A DNA stretch of 7,675 nt. It comes from Flavobacteriaceae bacterium (GTDB lineage Bacteria; Bacteroidota; Bacteroidia; Flavobacteriales; Flavobacteriaceae). The notes under the pieces were generated by a model, which worked only from the letters and a program-made list of their open reading frames with translations, did not search any database and was not told the origin of the DNA. Shown piece after piece: positions 1-5,858 of the stretch (within the stretch, counting starts at the first letter, position 1; the number at the start of each line of letters is the position of its first letter). The stretch spans positions 1-7,675 of the forward strand of contig JALWYP010000107.1 of assembly GCA_026992695.1 (NCBI GenBank), written 5' to 3'. The translations under genes were made by a program, and so were the position numbers.

Positions 1-881
1 CTTTTGCACTTTTGGCTGCAACCGGTGCTGCTGCAATTTATGGTGTAAATCATACTATTGCTAAAGACCTTATGCCGCAAGTTATTAAACCTTACGGATT
101 TATATTATTAAGAGTAAGCGTTGCCGGAATATTATTTTGGATAACTTCACTTTTTCTTCCGAGAGAAAAAATTGAAACCCGAGATTGGGGTCGAATCCTT
201 ACTTGTGCTTTTTTCGGGATGGCACTTAACATGCTTGCCTTTTTTAAAGGATTAAGTCTTTCTACTCCCATTAACAGCTCGGTGGTTATTACTCTGGTTC
301 CGGTTTTGTTATTAATTTTATCGGCATTGTTTTTAAAAGAAAAAATTACCCTTCTAAAATCGGTTGGTATTGGTTTGGGATTAATCGGTGCATTGGTATT
401 AATAATTTTTGGGATTAAAACACAACCCAATGCACCCAACATTCCGTTGGGAAATGTATTTTTTATCGTAAATGCCGTTAGCTATTCGGTGTATCTTATT
501 GTGGTAAAACCGTTAACTTCAAAATACAGCTCGGTTACTTTAATGAAGTGGTTTTTTCTTTTTGCTACGCTTATAAATCTTCCGGTAGGAATTTCACAAT
601 TTACACAAGTTGCTTGGCAAGAACTCCCTTTAAACATAGTAGGACAACTGGCTTTTGTTGTAATAGGAACGACCTACTTTACCTATTTGTTTAATATCTT
701 TGCGCTAAAACATTTACGTCCTTCTACAATTGGTGCTTTTATTTATTTGCAACCGGTAATTGCTACGCTTTTTGCCGTTTTAGTAGGAGCAGATAAATTA
801 ACCGTTTTACGAATAGGAGCTGCTATTTTAATTTTTACAGGAGTATATCTCTCTACACGAAAACCAAGGTACAAATCATAA
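1..881 (+). CDS. EamA/DMT-family inner-membrane transporter (5' end outside window)
   Basis: This is a drug/metabolite-transporter superfamily permease. The reading frame is open from base 3 (FALLAATGAAA...), so the true start lies upstream. The 292 visible residues are close to the usual ~300, so probably only a few N-terminal residues are missing. The protein is almost entirely hydrophobic, with about ten membrane segments in two homologous EamA halves. The first half ends with the typical stretch around ALFLKEKIT (roughly residues 107-117 of the visible part). The second ends with YLQPVIATLFAVLVGADKLT, the equivalent position in repeat two. The C-terminus is a short basic tail, TRKPRYKS. 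Family members export amino acids, metabolites or drugs, and no substrate can be assigned from the sequence. A copy of its last codons recurs at 1715-1753. The family call is secure; the function is open. Confidence 0.9.
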   Translation, partial: FALLAATGAAAIYGVNHTIAKDLMPQVIKPYGFILLRVSVAGILFWITSLFLPREKIETRDWGRILTCAFFGMALNMLAFFKGLSLSTPINSSVVITLVPVLLLILSALFLKEKITLLKSVGIGLGLIGALVLIIFGIKTQPNAPNIPLGNVFFIVNAVSYSVYLIVVKPLTSKYSSVTLMKWFFLFATLINLPVGISQFTQVAWQELPLNIVGQLAFVVIGTTYFTYLFNIFALKHLRPSTIGAFIYLQPVIATLFAVLVGADKLTVLRIGAAILIFTGVYLSTRKPRYKS

Positions 882-925
882 ATCTTTCTAAAATTCTCTA
901 AATTTAAATTTTTGCTCGTATTTTT
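843..925 (+). repeat. Imperfect direct repeat, copy A (transporter 3' end plus leader)
   Basis: This ~83-nt segment covers the last 13 codons of the transporter, its stop, and the AT-rich leader up to TTTGCTCGTATTTTT (911-925). It matches 1715-1798. The coding part is 31/39 identical by hand alignment. The 12 nt after the stop differ at one position, and the final 15 nt differ at one position. The stretch between these two blocks is diverged. Together the two copies bracket the lipoprotein gene. Confidence 0.75.
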
Positions 926-932
926 AGAGAAT
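893..932. repeat. 10-bp perfect inverted repeat after the transporter gene
   Basis: ATTCTCTAAA (893-902) is exactly complementary to TTTAGAGAAT (923-932), with a 20-nt loop holding the TTTGCTCG core. It lies 12 nt after the transporter stop and 28 nt before the lipoprotein start. The stem is AT-rich, the loop is long, and no T-run follows, so it is a poor intrinsic terminator. An operator or RNA leader hairpin is possible. The second copy of the surrounding direct repeat lacks the inverted repeat. Confidence 0.4.
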
Positions 933-959
933 CATTCACATAAAAAGCAATTCTTTATT

Positions 960-1691
960 ATGAAACAAATCCTAATTATATTATTGACAACATTGATTTT
1001 TTCATGTAACAAAAGACAAGATAGAATTCAAATAGTTGAAAATAAAAATTTAACTCAAAAACAGATTGATTCTGTACTTGATGAATACAATTTTGAATAT
1101 TCTAGAGTTGTTTTTATTGATAGTTTGGAAAAGGCTATTCTTCCAATTTCAACTCAGAAGGCTCGTGGAGGAAGAAGATACAAAAAAGTTTCATACTCCG
1201 CAGATAGTTATCCTCGATATTGGAATCTCCTATTTTATGATGTAAAAACTGGAAAAACCAAATTATTGACAGAAAAAAAAACTCGAATTTCCGATTTTAG
1301 AACAAACCTTACGAAAGTTGGAAAGATATTAAAAAGAAGCATTCTATATGAAATTGGAGACACCGATTTTGATTTAGACAATAAATTAACTTATTCAGAC
1401 CCAATACAACTTTTTATTTCGGATATTGATGGAGAAAATTTCAGAAAACTCAGTCCAAAAAATGAGCATTTAACAGAATATCAAATAGTACCAAATACGA
1501 ACAAAATAATATTCCAAACTTTGCGAGACACTAATGATGATAAAAAGTTTGACATAAAGGATGAAGTGATTTGGTATATGATTGACTTATCAAACGAATC
1601 TCAATCTATTGAAATACTAAATGACAACGAAAGAAAAAAAATAGGAAACCTTTATTTCCAACAATGGTTGGTTAAAAACAACAAAGGATAA
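960..1691 (+). CDS. Predicted lipoprotein with two EF-hand-like loops (TolB/PD40-like)
   Basis: This encodes a 243-residue exported protein. The ATG at 960 is chosen because it opens a classic lipoprotein signal: MKQ, a hydrophobic run, then IFSC with Cys16 as the lipid-modified residue. A TTG 16 codons upstream would spoil it. Residues ~85-215 look like beta-propeller strand repeats of the TolB/PD40 type, such as LLFYDVKTGKTKLLTEK and LFISDIDGENFRKLS. Two 12-residue loops fit an EF-hand-type calcium site: D136-x-D-x-D-x-K-L-x-x-x-D147 and D190-x-N-x-D-x-K-F-x-x-x-D201, each followed by a W/F-Y/I-D strand. The gene is only about one third to one half of a full propeller. Base composition is lower than its neighbours (about 29% GC over five sampled 60-nt lines, versus about 37% in the transporter), and it sits between direct repeats. 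Function is unknown; the propeller assignment is inference. Confidence 0.75.
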   Translation: MKQILIILLTTLIFSCNKRQDRIQIVENKNLTQKQIDSVLDEYNFEYSRVVFIDSLEKAILPISTQKARGGRRYKKVSYSADSYPRYWNLLFYDVKTGKTKLLTEKKTRISDFRTNLTKVGKILKRSILYEIGDTDFDLDNKLTYSDPIQLFISDIDGENFRKLSPKNEHLTEYQIVPNTNKIIFQTLRDTNDDKKFDIKDEVIWYMIDLSNESQSIEILNDNERKKIGNLYFQQWLVKNNKG

Positions 1692-1714
1692 CAAAATATT
1701 TTCGTGGTTTCTAT

Positions 1715-1753
1715 GTATATTTCTCTTTCCAAAAACCCACATACAAATCATAA
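1715..1753 (+). pseudogene. 3' stub of a second transporter (EamA) copy
   Basis: Read in the frame of 1715, this stretch gives VYFSFQKPTYKS and a stop. The real transporter ends VYLSTRKPRYKS and a stop. With slightly looser matching (F-x-G before VY) the similarity may reach back to about 1700. There is no start codon or upstream transporter sequence, because the preceding DNA is the lipoprotein gene. The stub is best read as the diverged tail of a duplicated or imported transporter gene left behind by an insertion. Chance similarity is unlikely because the match continues past the stop into the leader. Confidence 0.6.
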
Positions 1754-1798
1754 ATTTTTCTAAAAATGCACAATAAATAATAATTTGCTTGTATTTTT
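1715..1798 (+). repeat. Imperfect direct repeat, copy B (upstream of SnoaL-like gene)
   Basis: This is the partner of 843-925. It includes the transporter stub, its stop at 1751-1753, an AT-rich stretch, and TTTGCTTGTATTTTT (1784-1798). The conserved TTTGCTTG block lies 30-44 nt before the SnoaL-like start and may be part of its promoter. A TAATTTG at 1781-1787 is one base short of the TAnnTTTG consensus. Confidence 0.75.
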
Positions 1799-1827
1799 AA
1801 CTTTCAAACCAATAAAACAAAAAAGAT

Positions 1828-2193
1828 ATGAAAACTGAAGAAATCGCACAAAATTTAGTAGATTGGTGTAACAAAGGAGAATGGGATAAATGTTATCAAG
1901 AATTGTACAGCCCAAAGATTGTAAGTATCGAATCCGGAGATAATCAAGTGAGCAACGGGATGGCTGAAGTAGCTAAAAAAGGAGAATGGTGGGAAGAAAA
2001 CTTTGAAGTACACAGCAGTAAAGCCAGTAAGCCTATTGTAGCTGATAACTGGTTTACTGTGAGTTTTACTATGGACACCACTCACAAACCCAGCGGACAA
2101 CGGAGTGTTAGCTCAGAAATTGCTGTTTATCAAGTAGAAGACGGTAAAATCGTTCGCGAACAATTTTTTTACAACCAACCCAATGAAGGATAA
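1828..2193 (+). CDS. SnoaL-like / NTF2-fold protein
   Basis: This is a 121-residue single-domain protein of the SnoaL-like (nuclear transport factor 2 fold) superfamily. It begins with the helix MKTEEIAQNLVDWCNKGEWD, has the short conserved stretch LYSPKIVSIES, and alternates strands through WFTVSFTMDTTHK to the terminal EIAVYQVEDGKIVREQFFY. That last pattern, ending in a strand with E-Q-F-F-Y, is characteristic of small SnoaL-like proteins. Members form cone-shaped alpha+beta pockets; some are isomerases or cyclases, but most are uncharacterised, so no reaction is assigned. The ATG at 1828 follows an A-rich leader typical of Bacteroidota. The gene ends TAATAA, and moaE begins 3 nt after the first stop, so the two are co-transcribed. 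Confidence 0.85.
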   Translation: MKTEEIAQNLVDWCNKGEWDKCYQELYSPKIVSIESGDNQVSNGMAEVAKKGEWWEENFEVHSSKASKPIVADNWFTVSFTMDTTHKPSGQRSVSSEIAVYQVEDGKIVREQFFYNQPNEG

Positions 2194-2196
2194 TAA

Positions 2197-2640
2197 ATGG
2201 AGACAAAAAAGGTGAAAAATGTTTTTAGAGAAGGTGCTATAGGTAGTGAATTTATAGCGCAATCAATTGCCAAGCACCAGGTTAAAACCGGTATTGGTGC
2301 ACATACTATTTTTTTAGGGCAAGTACGAGCCGATGTAATAAACAACAAAACCGTTACTGCAATTGAATATACGGCACATCAAGAAATGGCAAATCAGGTA
2401 TTTCATGATATAAGAGAAACTGCTTTTTCAAAATTTCAATTAAGTTGTATGCACATTTACCACAGTTTAGGAGTGGTAAAAGCAGGCGAAATTTGCTTGT
2501 TTGTATTTGTCTCTTCTCCACATAGAAAAGAAGCCTTTAAAGCATTAGAGTTTATCGTAGAAGAAATCAAAGCAAAAGTTCCCATTTTTGGAAAAGAAAT
2601 CTTTAACGATGCCTCTCACCAATGGAAAGTAAACCAATAA
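2197..2640 (+). CDS. moaE: Molybdopterin synthase catalytic (large) subunit MoaE
   Basis: MoaE transfers sulfur from the MoaD thiocarboxylate to precursor Z (cPMP), forming molybdopterin in the cytoplasm. The 147-residue length is normal. Family motifs appear in order: F39-L-G-x-V-R44, the I-E-Y-T-A-H stretch at 56-61, H89-S-L-G-x-V-x-x-G-E, the S-P-H109-R110-x-E-A-F motif, and the C-terminal I-K125-A-K-V-P-I-F-G-K133-E followed by W143-K. K125 aligns with the catalytic Lys119 of E. coli. The second active-site lysine (E. coli Lys126) aligns with G132, with K133 next to it, which I believe is the usual Bacteroidota form. An AAGGA (2186-2190) inside the end of the preceding gene is a good ribosome-binding site. 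No moaD, moaA or moaC is in the window, so its partner must be elsewhere. Confidence 0.93.
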   Translation: METKKVKNVFREGAIGSEFIAQSIAKHQVKTGIGAHTIFLGQVRADVINNKTVTAIEYTAHQEMANQVFHDIRETAFSKFQLSCMHIYHSLGVVKAGEICLFVFVSSPHRKEAFKALEFIVEEIKAKVPIFGKEIFNDASHQWKVNQ

Positions 2641-2642
2641 AA

Positions 2643-3584
2643 TTACATCAAAAATTTTGAGCTAATCGATTTGTTTTCTTGAACACTTAACATTACTTCG
2701 GCAAACAGATTGGCACAAGTAAGTACTTTAATTTTATTACTTTCTTGCTTTAACGGAATAGAATCGGTTACAATGAGTTCTTTTAAACACGAATTTTCAA
2801 TTCGTTCATACGCATTTCCAGAAAGGATAGGATGTGTACAAACTGCTCGAACCGAAAGAGCTCCGCGCTCCATCATAAGGTCGGCAGCTTTAGATAATGT
2901 TCCGGCTGTATCTACCATGTCATCTACCAAAACCACATTTTTTCCGGTTACATCACCTATAAGTTCCATATGCGAAATTACATTAGCTTTGGCTCGTTGT
3001 TTGTAACAAATTACCACATCGCTTTCTAAAAATTTTGAATAGGCATACGCCCGTTTTGAACCTCCCATATCGGGCGATGCAATGGTAAGGTTATCTAAAT
3101 TTAACTCCTTAACATACGGTAAAAAAATAGTGGATGCAAAGAGGTGATCTACCGGTTTTTCGAAGAATCCTTGAATTTGATCGGCGTGTAAATCCATTGT
3201 GATAATGCGGGTTGCACCCGCAGTTTCAAGCATTTTTGCTACCAGTTTAGCTGCAATAGGCACACGAGGTTTGTCTTTTCGGTCTTGACGCGCCCAACCA
3301 AAATAAGGTAAAACAGCGGTAATATGCCTAGCAGAAGAACGTTTAGCGGCATCAATCATTAGTAACATTTCCATAAGATGATCGCTATTTGGAAATGTAG
3401 ATCCGATGACAAAAACCCGACTCCCTCTAACCGATTCTTCAAACGAAGGCTGAAACTCTCCATCGCTATAGGTTGAGGTAATAACTTTTCCTAATGGCAC
3501 GCCAAAGGCTTGGGCTATTTTTTCGGCTAGGTATTCGCTTTGTTTACAAGCAAAAATTTTAGGTTGCGGATGGCAGGAACTCAT
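2643..3584 (-). CDS. prs: Ribose-phosphate pyrophosphokinase (PRPP synthetase)
   Basis: Prs makes 5-phosphoribosyl-1-pyrophosphate from ribose 5-phosphate and ATP, feeding purine, pyrimidine, NAD, His and Trp synthesis. From the ATG at 3584 the protein is 313 residues, the standard class I length. Visible motifs (numbered from this start) are the ATP-binding F-G-W-A-R-Q-D-R-K at 95-103, M-D-L-H133-A-D-Q, the catalytic loop with K195 and R197 (YKQRAKANV), and the PRPP loop V-D-D-M-V-D-T-A-G-T-L at 220-230. An in-frame GTG at 3608 would add 8 residues, but it falls at or before the predicted transcription start, so it is rejected. The stop is 2 nt from the convergent moaE stop, leaving no room for a terminator. 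The rplY and pth genes I would expect after flavobacterial prs are absent. Confidence 0.96.
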   Translation of the reverse strand: MSSCHPQPKIFACKQSEYLAEKIAQAFGVPLGKVITSTYSDGEFQPSFEESVRGSRVFVIGSTFPNSDHLMEMLLMIDAAKRSSARHITAVLPYFGWARQDRKDKPRVPIAAKLVAKMLETAGATRIITMDLHADQIQGFFEKPVDHLFASTIFLPYVKELNLDNLTIASPDMGGSKRAYAYSKFLESDVVICYKQRAKANVISHMELIGDVTGKNVVLVDDMVDTAGTLSKAADLMMERGALSVRAVCTHPILSGNAYERIENSCLKELIVTDSIPLKQESNKIKVLTCANLFAEVMLSVQENKSISSKFLM

Positions 3585-3610
3585 AATTAGATGATTGGAT
3601 TGATACACTA

Positions 3611-3642
3611 CAAATGTAAAATTTAAGTTGTGTTACCACCAA
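3611..3642 (-). promoter_or_regulatory. Bacteroidota-type promoter for prs
   Basis: Read on the minus strand, TTG (complement of 3640-3642) is followed by 21 nt and then TACATTTG (complement of 3611-3618). This is an exact match to the -7 consensus TAnnTTTG, with -33 spacing in the usual 17-23 range. The start of transcription should fall near 3604-3607, giving a ~20-nt leader to the ATG at 3584. Confidence 0.65.
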
Positions 3643-3683
3643 AAAATAATAACACTAATTATTAAATGTTGTTAATAATTGTT

Positions 3684-3691
3684 TATTTTTG
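3684..3691 (+). promoter_or_regulatory. -7 element for the tRNA-Leu transcript
   Basis: TATTTTTG is an exact TAnnTTTG match 55 nt before the tRNA. The only TTG upstream within reach (3669-3671) is 12 nt away, shorter than ideal, so the -33 part is unclear. Transcription would start near 3695-3698, placing the tRNA-like remnant at 3703-3740 inside the precursor leader. Confidence 0.5.
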
Positions 3692-3702
3692 CGCTATCAT
3701 AA

Positions 3703-3740
3703 GCCTTGGCACCGGAATTGGTAGCCTTGTCTGCTTTCCA
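3703..3740 (+). pseudogene. Degenerate tRNA-Leu-like remnant
   Basis: This 38-nt stretch shares two blocks with the intact tRNA-Leu downstream, in the same order. The D-arm block CGGAATTGGTAG (3713-3724) is identical to 3757-3768. The 3' end plus trailer CCATTTTAA (3738-3746) is identical to 3829-3837. The D-arm block starts 10 nt after G3703, the same distance as in the intact gene. The anticodon arm, variable arm and T-arm are missing, and the D-stem and acceptor no longer pair. It is best read as a duplicated tRNA that lost ~47 nt. A fortuitous leader sequence is the alternative. Confidence 0.45.
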
Positions 3741-3746
3741 TTTTAA

Positions 3747-3831
3747 GCTCAAGTGGCGGAATTGGTAGACGCGCTGGATTCAAAATCCAGTTCCCTCGGG
3801 AGTGTGGGTTCGATTCCCACCTTGAGTACCA
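3747..3831 (+). tRNA. tRNA-Leu (anticodon CAA)
   Basis: This is a complete 85-nt class II tRNA with encoded CCA (3829-3831). The acceptor GCTCAAG (3747-3753) pairs with CTTGAGT (3821-3827), with a G-U wobble at the terminal 1-72 pair and discriminator A3828. The D-stem is GCG/CGC, the anticodon stem CTGGA/TCCAG with loop TTCAAAA, and the anticodon CAA at 3781-3783 reads UUG. The long variable arm has a CCC/GGG stem, and the T-arm is GTGGG-TTCGATT-CCCAC. The long variable arm, A73 and CAA anticodon all agree with leucine. The G-U first pair is slightly unusual. A strong terminator follows 4 nt after the CCA. Confidence 0.97.
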
Positions 3832-3835
3832 TTTT

Positions 3836-3864
3836 AAACGGAAGTTTTTTACTTCCGTTTTTTT
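3836..3864 (+). terminator. Intrinsic terminator after tRNA-Leu
   Basis: A perfect 10-bp stem (AAACGGAAGT, 3836-3845, with ACTTCCGTTT, 3851-3860) has a 5-nt T loop and ends in seven T residues (3858-3864). It sits just after the tRNA. The hemH stop lies 7 nt away on the other strand, so the hairpin probably also helps end the araC-hemH transcript. The T-run is weaker in that direction. Confidence 0.88.
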
Positions 3865-3870
3865 ATGTTT

Positions 3871-4914
3871 CTATTTTGCAATTGCTTTAGAAGTATCTAT
3901 TATTCGCCACTTTTCTATCCAATTTATCAACGTATTTGCCCAATCGTCTCGATCGTTTAAACAGGGTACTACCGTAAATTCTTCGCCTCCTACTTCATAA
4001 AATAATTCTTTCCCTTGCATGGCTATTTCTTCTAATGTTTCAATACAATCACTAACAAAAGCCGGAGTAATCACCACTAATTTTTTAACTCCTTGCAACC
4101 CTAATTTCTCAATTGTTCTGTCGGTATAAGGTTGTAACCAAGAATCAAATCCCAATCTGGATTGAAAAGAGTTTCCGTAAGTTCCTTCTTTAAGTTGCAG
4201 TTGTTCTGCTATTTGCCTTGTTGTCTCAAAACATTGATGTCGGTAACAAAATTGATGCGCAGCAGAATCGGTGATACAGCAAGAAGTATTTATTTTACAG
4301 TGCGAATTGGTAACGTCGCTTTTTTTAATATGTCTTTCTGGTAAACCGTGATAACTAAAAAGTAGGTAATCGAATTCAATATTTTTAATAGTTTCCGATA
4401 TACTATTAGAAAGGGATTGGATATAGCCTTTTTTATCATAAAAAGCCGGTAAAGTAGAAACTTTGAGATTACTAAATTTTTGTTTTTGTAATGATTTTAC
4501 TTTTTCAACAATGGTTTTTGTGGTTGCCATAGCATATTGTGGGTATAGCGGAATAACCAACACATCATCCACTCCTTTCTCAGTTAGTTCCTGTAGCCCT
4601 TTTTCAATAGACATGCTTCCGTAACGCATTGCTAAAGCAACCGGTATGTTTACTTGTTTCTTAATTTTATCACGAAGCCGTTTAGAAATTACAATTAACG
4701 GCGAACCTTCTTTCCACCAAATTTTTTTATAGGCTTCTGCCGATTGTTTGGGACGCGTGTTTAAAATAATTCCTTTTACAATAAAAGCCCGAAGCGCATA
4801 AGGCACATCTATAACATAAGGATCCATTAAAAACTCGTCTAAATATTTTTTAACATCGGCAACCTTTGTACTATCGGGCGAACCCAGATTTACAAGTAAT
4901 ACTCCTTTTTTCAT
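3871..4914 (-). CDS. hemH: Ferrochelatase (protoporphyrin/coproporphyrin iron insertion)
   Basis: HemH inserts Fe(II) into the porphyrin at the end of haem synthesis. The 347-residue protein starts with the family opening LLVNLGSPDS and has P122-L-Y-P-Q-Y. The catalytic-site motif is S-Y-H189-G-L-P-E-R-H, followed by Q251-S-R-L-G and P284-A-F-V-S-D-C-I-E292-T-L-E-E, where His189 and Glu292 match the metal-insertion residues known in the family. Relative to E. coli HemH there is an extra ~20-residue cysteine-rich stretch after H189: C206, C212, C213, C223 and C228, spaced C-x5-C-C-x9-C-x4-C. It could bind a metal or [2Fe-2S] cluster, as some bacterial ferrochelatases do. The ATG overlaps the stop of the AraC gene (ATGA), so the two are translationally coupled. 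Confidence 0.96.
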   Translation of the reverse strand: MKKGVLLVNLGSPDSTKVADVKKYLDEFLMDPYVIDVPYALRAFIVKGIILNTRPKQSAEAYKKIWWKEGSPLIVISKRLRDKIKKQVNIPVALAMRYGSMSIEKGLQELTEKGVDDVLVIPLYPQYAMATTKTIVEKVKSLQKQKFSNLKVSTLPAFYDKKGYIQSLSNSISETIKNIEFDYLLFSYHGLPERHIKKSDVTNSHCKINTSCCITDSAAHQFCYRHQCFETTRQIAEQLQLKEGTYGNSFQSRLGFDSWLQPYTDRTIEKLGLQGVKKLVVITPAFVSDCIETLEEIAMQGKELFYEVGGEEFTVVPCLNDRDDWANTLINWIEKWRIIDTSKAIAK

Positions 4915-5807
4915 GTTGCCAACCCCATTATGTACTTTTTAGGCGTAATGCCAAACTTCTTTTTAAAAGCCGCTATAAAATGACTTGCTGTGCTGTATCC
5001 TACCTTAAGTCCTACTTCGTTTACATTATGACTTCCAGATGCTAAAAGTTGGCGGGCATACTCCATTTTATAATCAAATAAAAACCCGAAAACCGATGTG
5101 CCATACACTTGTTTAAAACCTTCTTTTAACCGGTTAATAGGAAGTCCCACCTCATTTGCCAACTCTTGTAAAGATGGAGGCTCGGTAATTTGCGAAATAA
5201 TAATTTCTTTTGCTTGTTTTATTTTTGGCATACTTACCTGATCGGCTAAAAAAGGACATTGCTCAGCTTCAGACTGATTGGATTGATGAAAATAAAGACT
5301 TAATAATTCAAAAACTTTCGCTTTAAAATATAGTTTTTTAACCGCATTGTGAAGCGAATAATGTAGTAACTGATTTAAAACAATACCTAAAGCAGGAGTG
5401 ATTTCTTGATCTTTGTAATACTTTTTTTCTTTGTTTTCTTCACTTAAAAAAGTGATGTAATCGGCATCTGAAGAAAACAATTCATGAAACTTTTTTATAG
5501 GAATTAATACCGAAAGCAAATTACTTTCAGCATACAAAGTTACATCCAGAGGCAATTCTTGTTTAGGATTGTACAGCAATAACGACTTCCCCTTTTTTAA
5601 CGGAATGGAGTAAGTACCTTGATTAAAATTAAACTCTAATTTTCCTTCCGTACAAAAATAAAACTGAATATAATGGCGTTCTATTTCCCGTTTAAAAAAC
5701 TTTGGTTCTTCTTTATTATTGGTAAACAACAAGACCGAAATAGCATGGTCTAATCGAACCTCTTCATACAAACTTTGAGCGGTATTTTTATGCGAATTTA
5801 TCTTCAT
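4911..5807 (-). CDS. AraC-family regulator, PchR-like, with Cys-Pro motif
   Basis: This 298-residue regulator has an N-terminal cupin-like sensor domain (about residues 15-175) and a C-terminal AraC DNA-binding domain (about 193-298). The first helix-turn-helix lies around P211-S-L-Q-E-L-A-N-E-V-G-L-P-I-N-R-L-K-E-G-F. The second is around N261-V-N-E-V-G-L-K-V-G-Y-S-T-A-S-H-F-I-A-A-F, ending with the typical F-G-I-T-P-K-K-Y. The region G236-T-S-V-F-G-F-L resembles PchR, a regulator responding to an iron-siderophore complex. C184-P185-F-L lies in the linker between domains, and Cys-Pro dipeptides are the core of haem regulatory motifs. The gene is co-transcribed with hemH and faces hemA, so haem or iron control of this locus is likely (inference). 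The target sites are unknown. Confidence 0.9.
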   Translation of the reverse strand: MKINSHKNTAQSLYEEVRLDHAISVLLFTNNKEEPKFFKREIERHYIQFYFCTEGKLEFNFNQGTYSIPLKKGKSLLLYNPKQELPLDVTLYAESNLLSVLIPIKKFHELFSSDADYITFLSEENKEKKYYKDQEITPALGIVLNQLLHYSLHNAVKKLYFKAKVFELLSLYFHQSNQSEAEQCPFLADQVSMPKIKQAKEIIISQITEPPSLQELANEVGLPINRLKEGFKQVYGTSVFGFLFDYKMEYARQLLASGSHNVNEVGLKVGYSTASHFIAAFKKKFGITPKKYIMGLAT

Positions 5808-5858
5808 TTTATAACTTGTTTTTTGCTTCTACTCAAACAACATACCTACAGAAAACCG

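Noticed and set aside
92..442. Minus-strand open frame inside the transporter gene
   Set aside because: It is antisense to a well-conserved membrane protein and its product is not recognisable; the frames antisense to the SnoaL-like gene and hemA, and the plus-strand ones over prs and hemH, are rejected for the same reason.
912..959. TTG start for the lipoprotein 16 codons upstream
   Set aside because: It would place a charged stretch before the signal peptide; the ATG at 960 gives a perfect short lipoprotein signal with Cys16.
2649..2661. TCAAAAATTTTGA palindrome as a terminator between moaE and prs
   Set aside because: It lies inside the conserved C-terminal coding part of prs, is entirely AT in its core, has almost no loop and is not followed by a T-run.
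3585..3608. Upstream GTG start for prs adding 8 residues
   Set aside because: The predicted transcription start from the TTG-N21-TACATTTG promoter falls at about 3604-3607, and the ATG at 3584 gives the standard 313-residue length.
3738..3837. CCATTTTAA repeats around the tRNA as attachment sites of an integrated element
   Set aside because: They are only 91 nt apart and enclose just the tRNA, with no integrase or cargo; a tRNA duplication explains them better.
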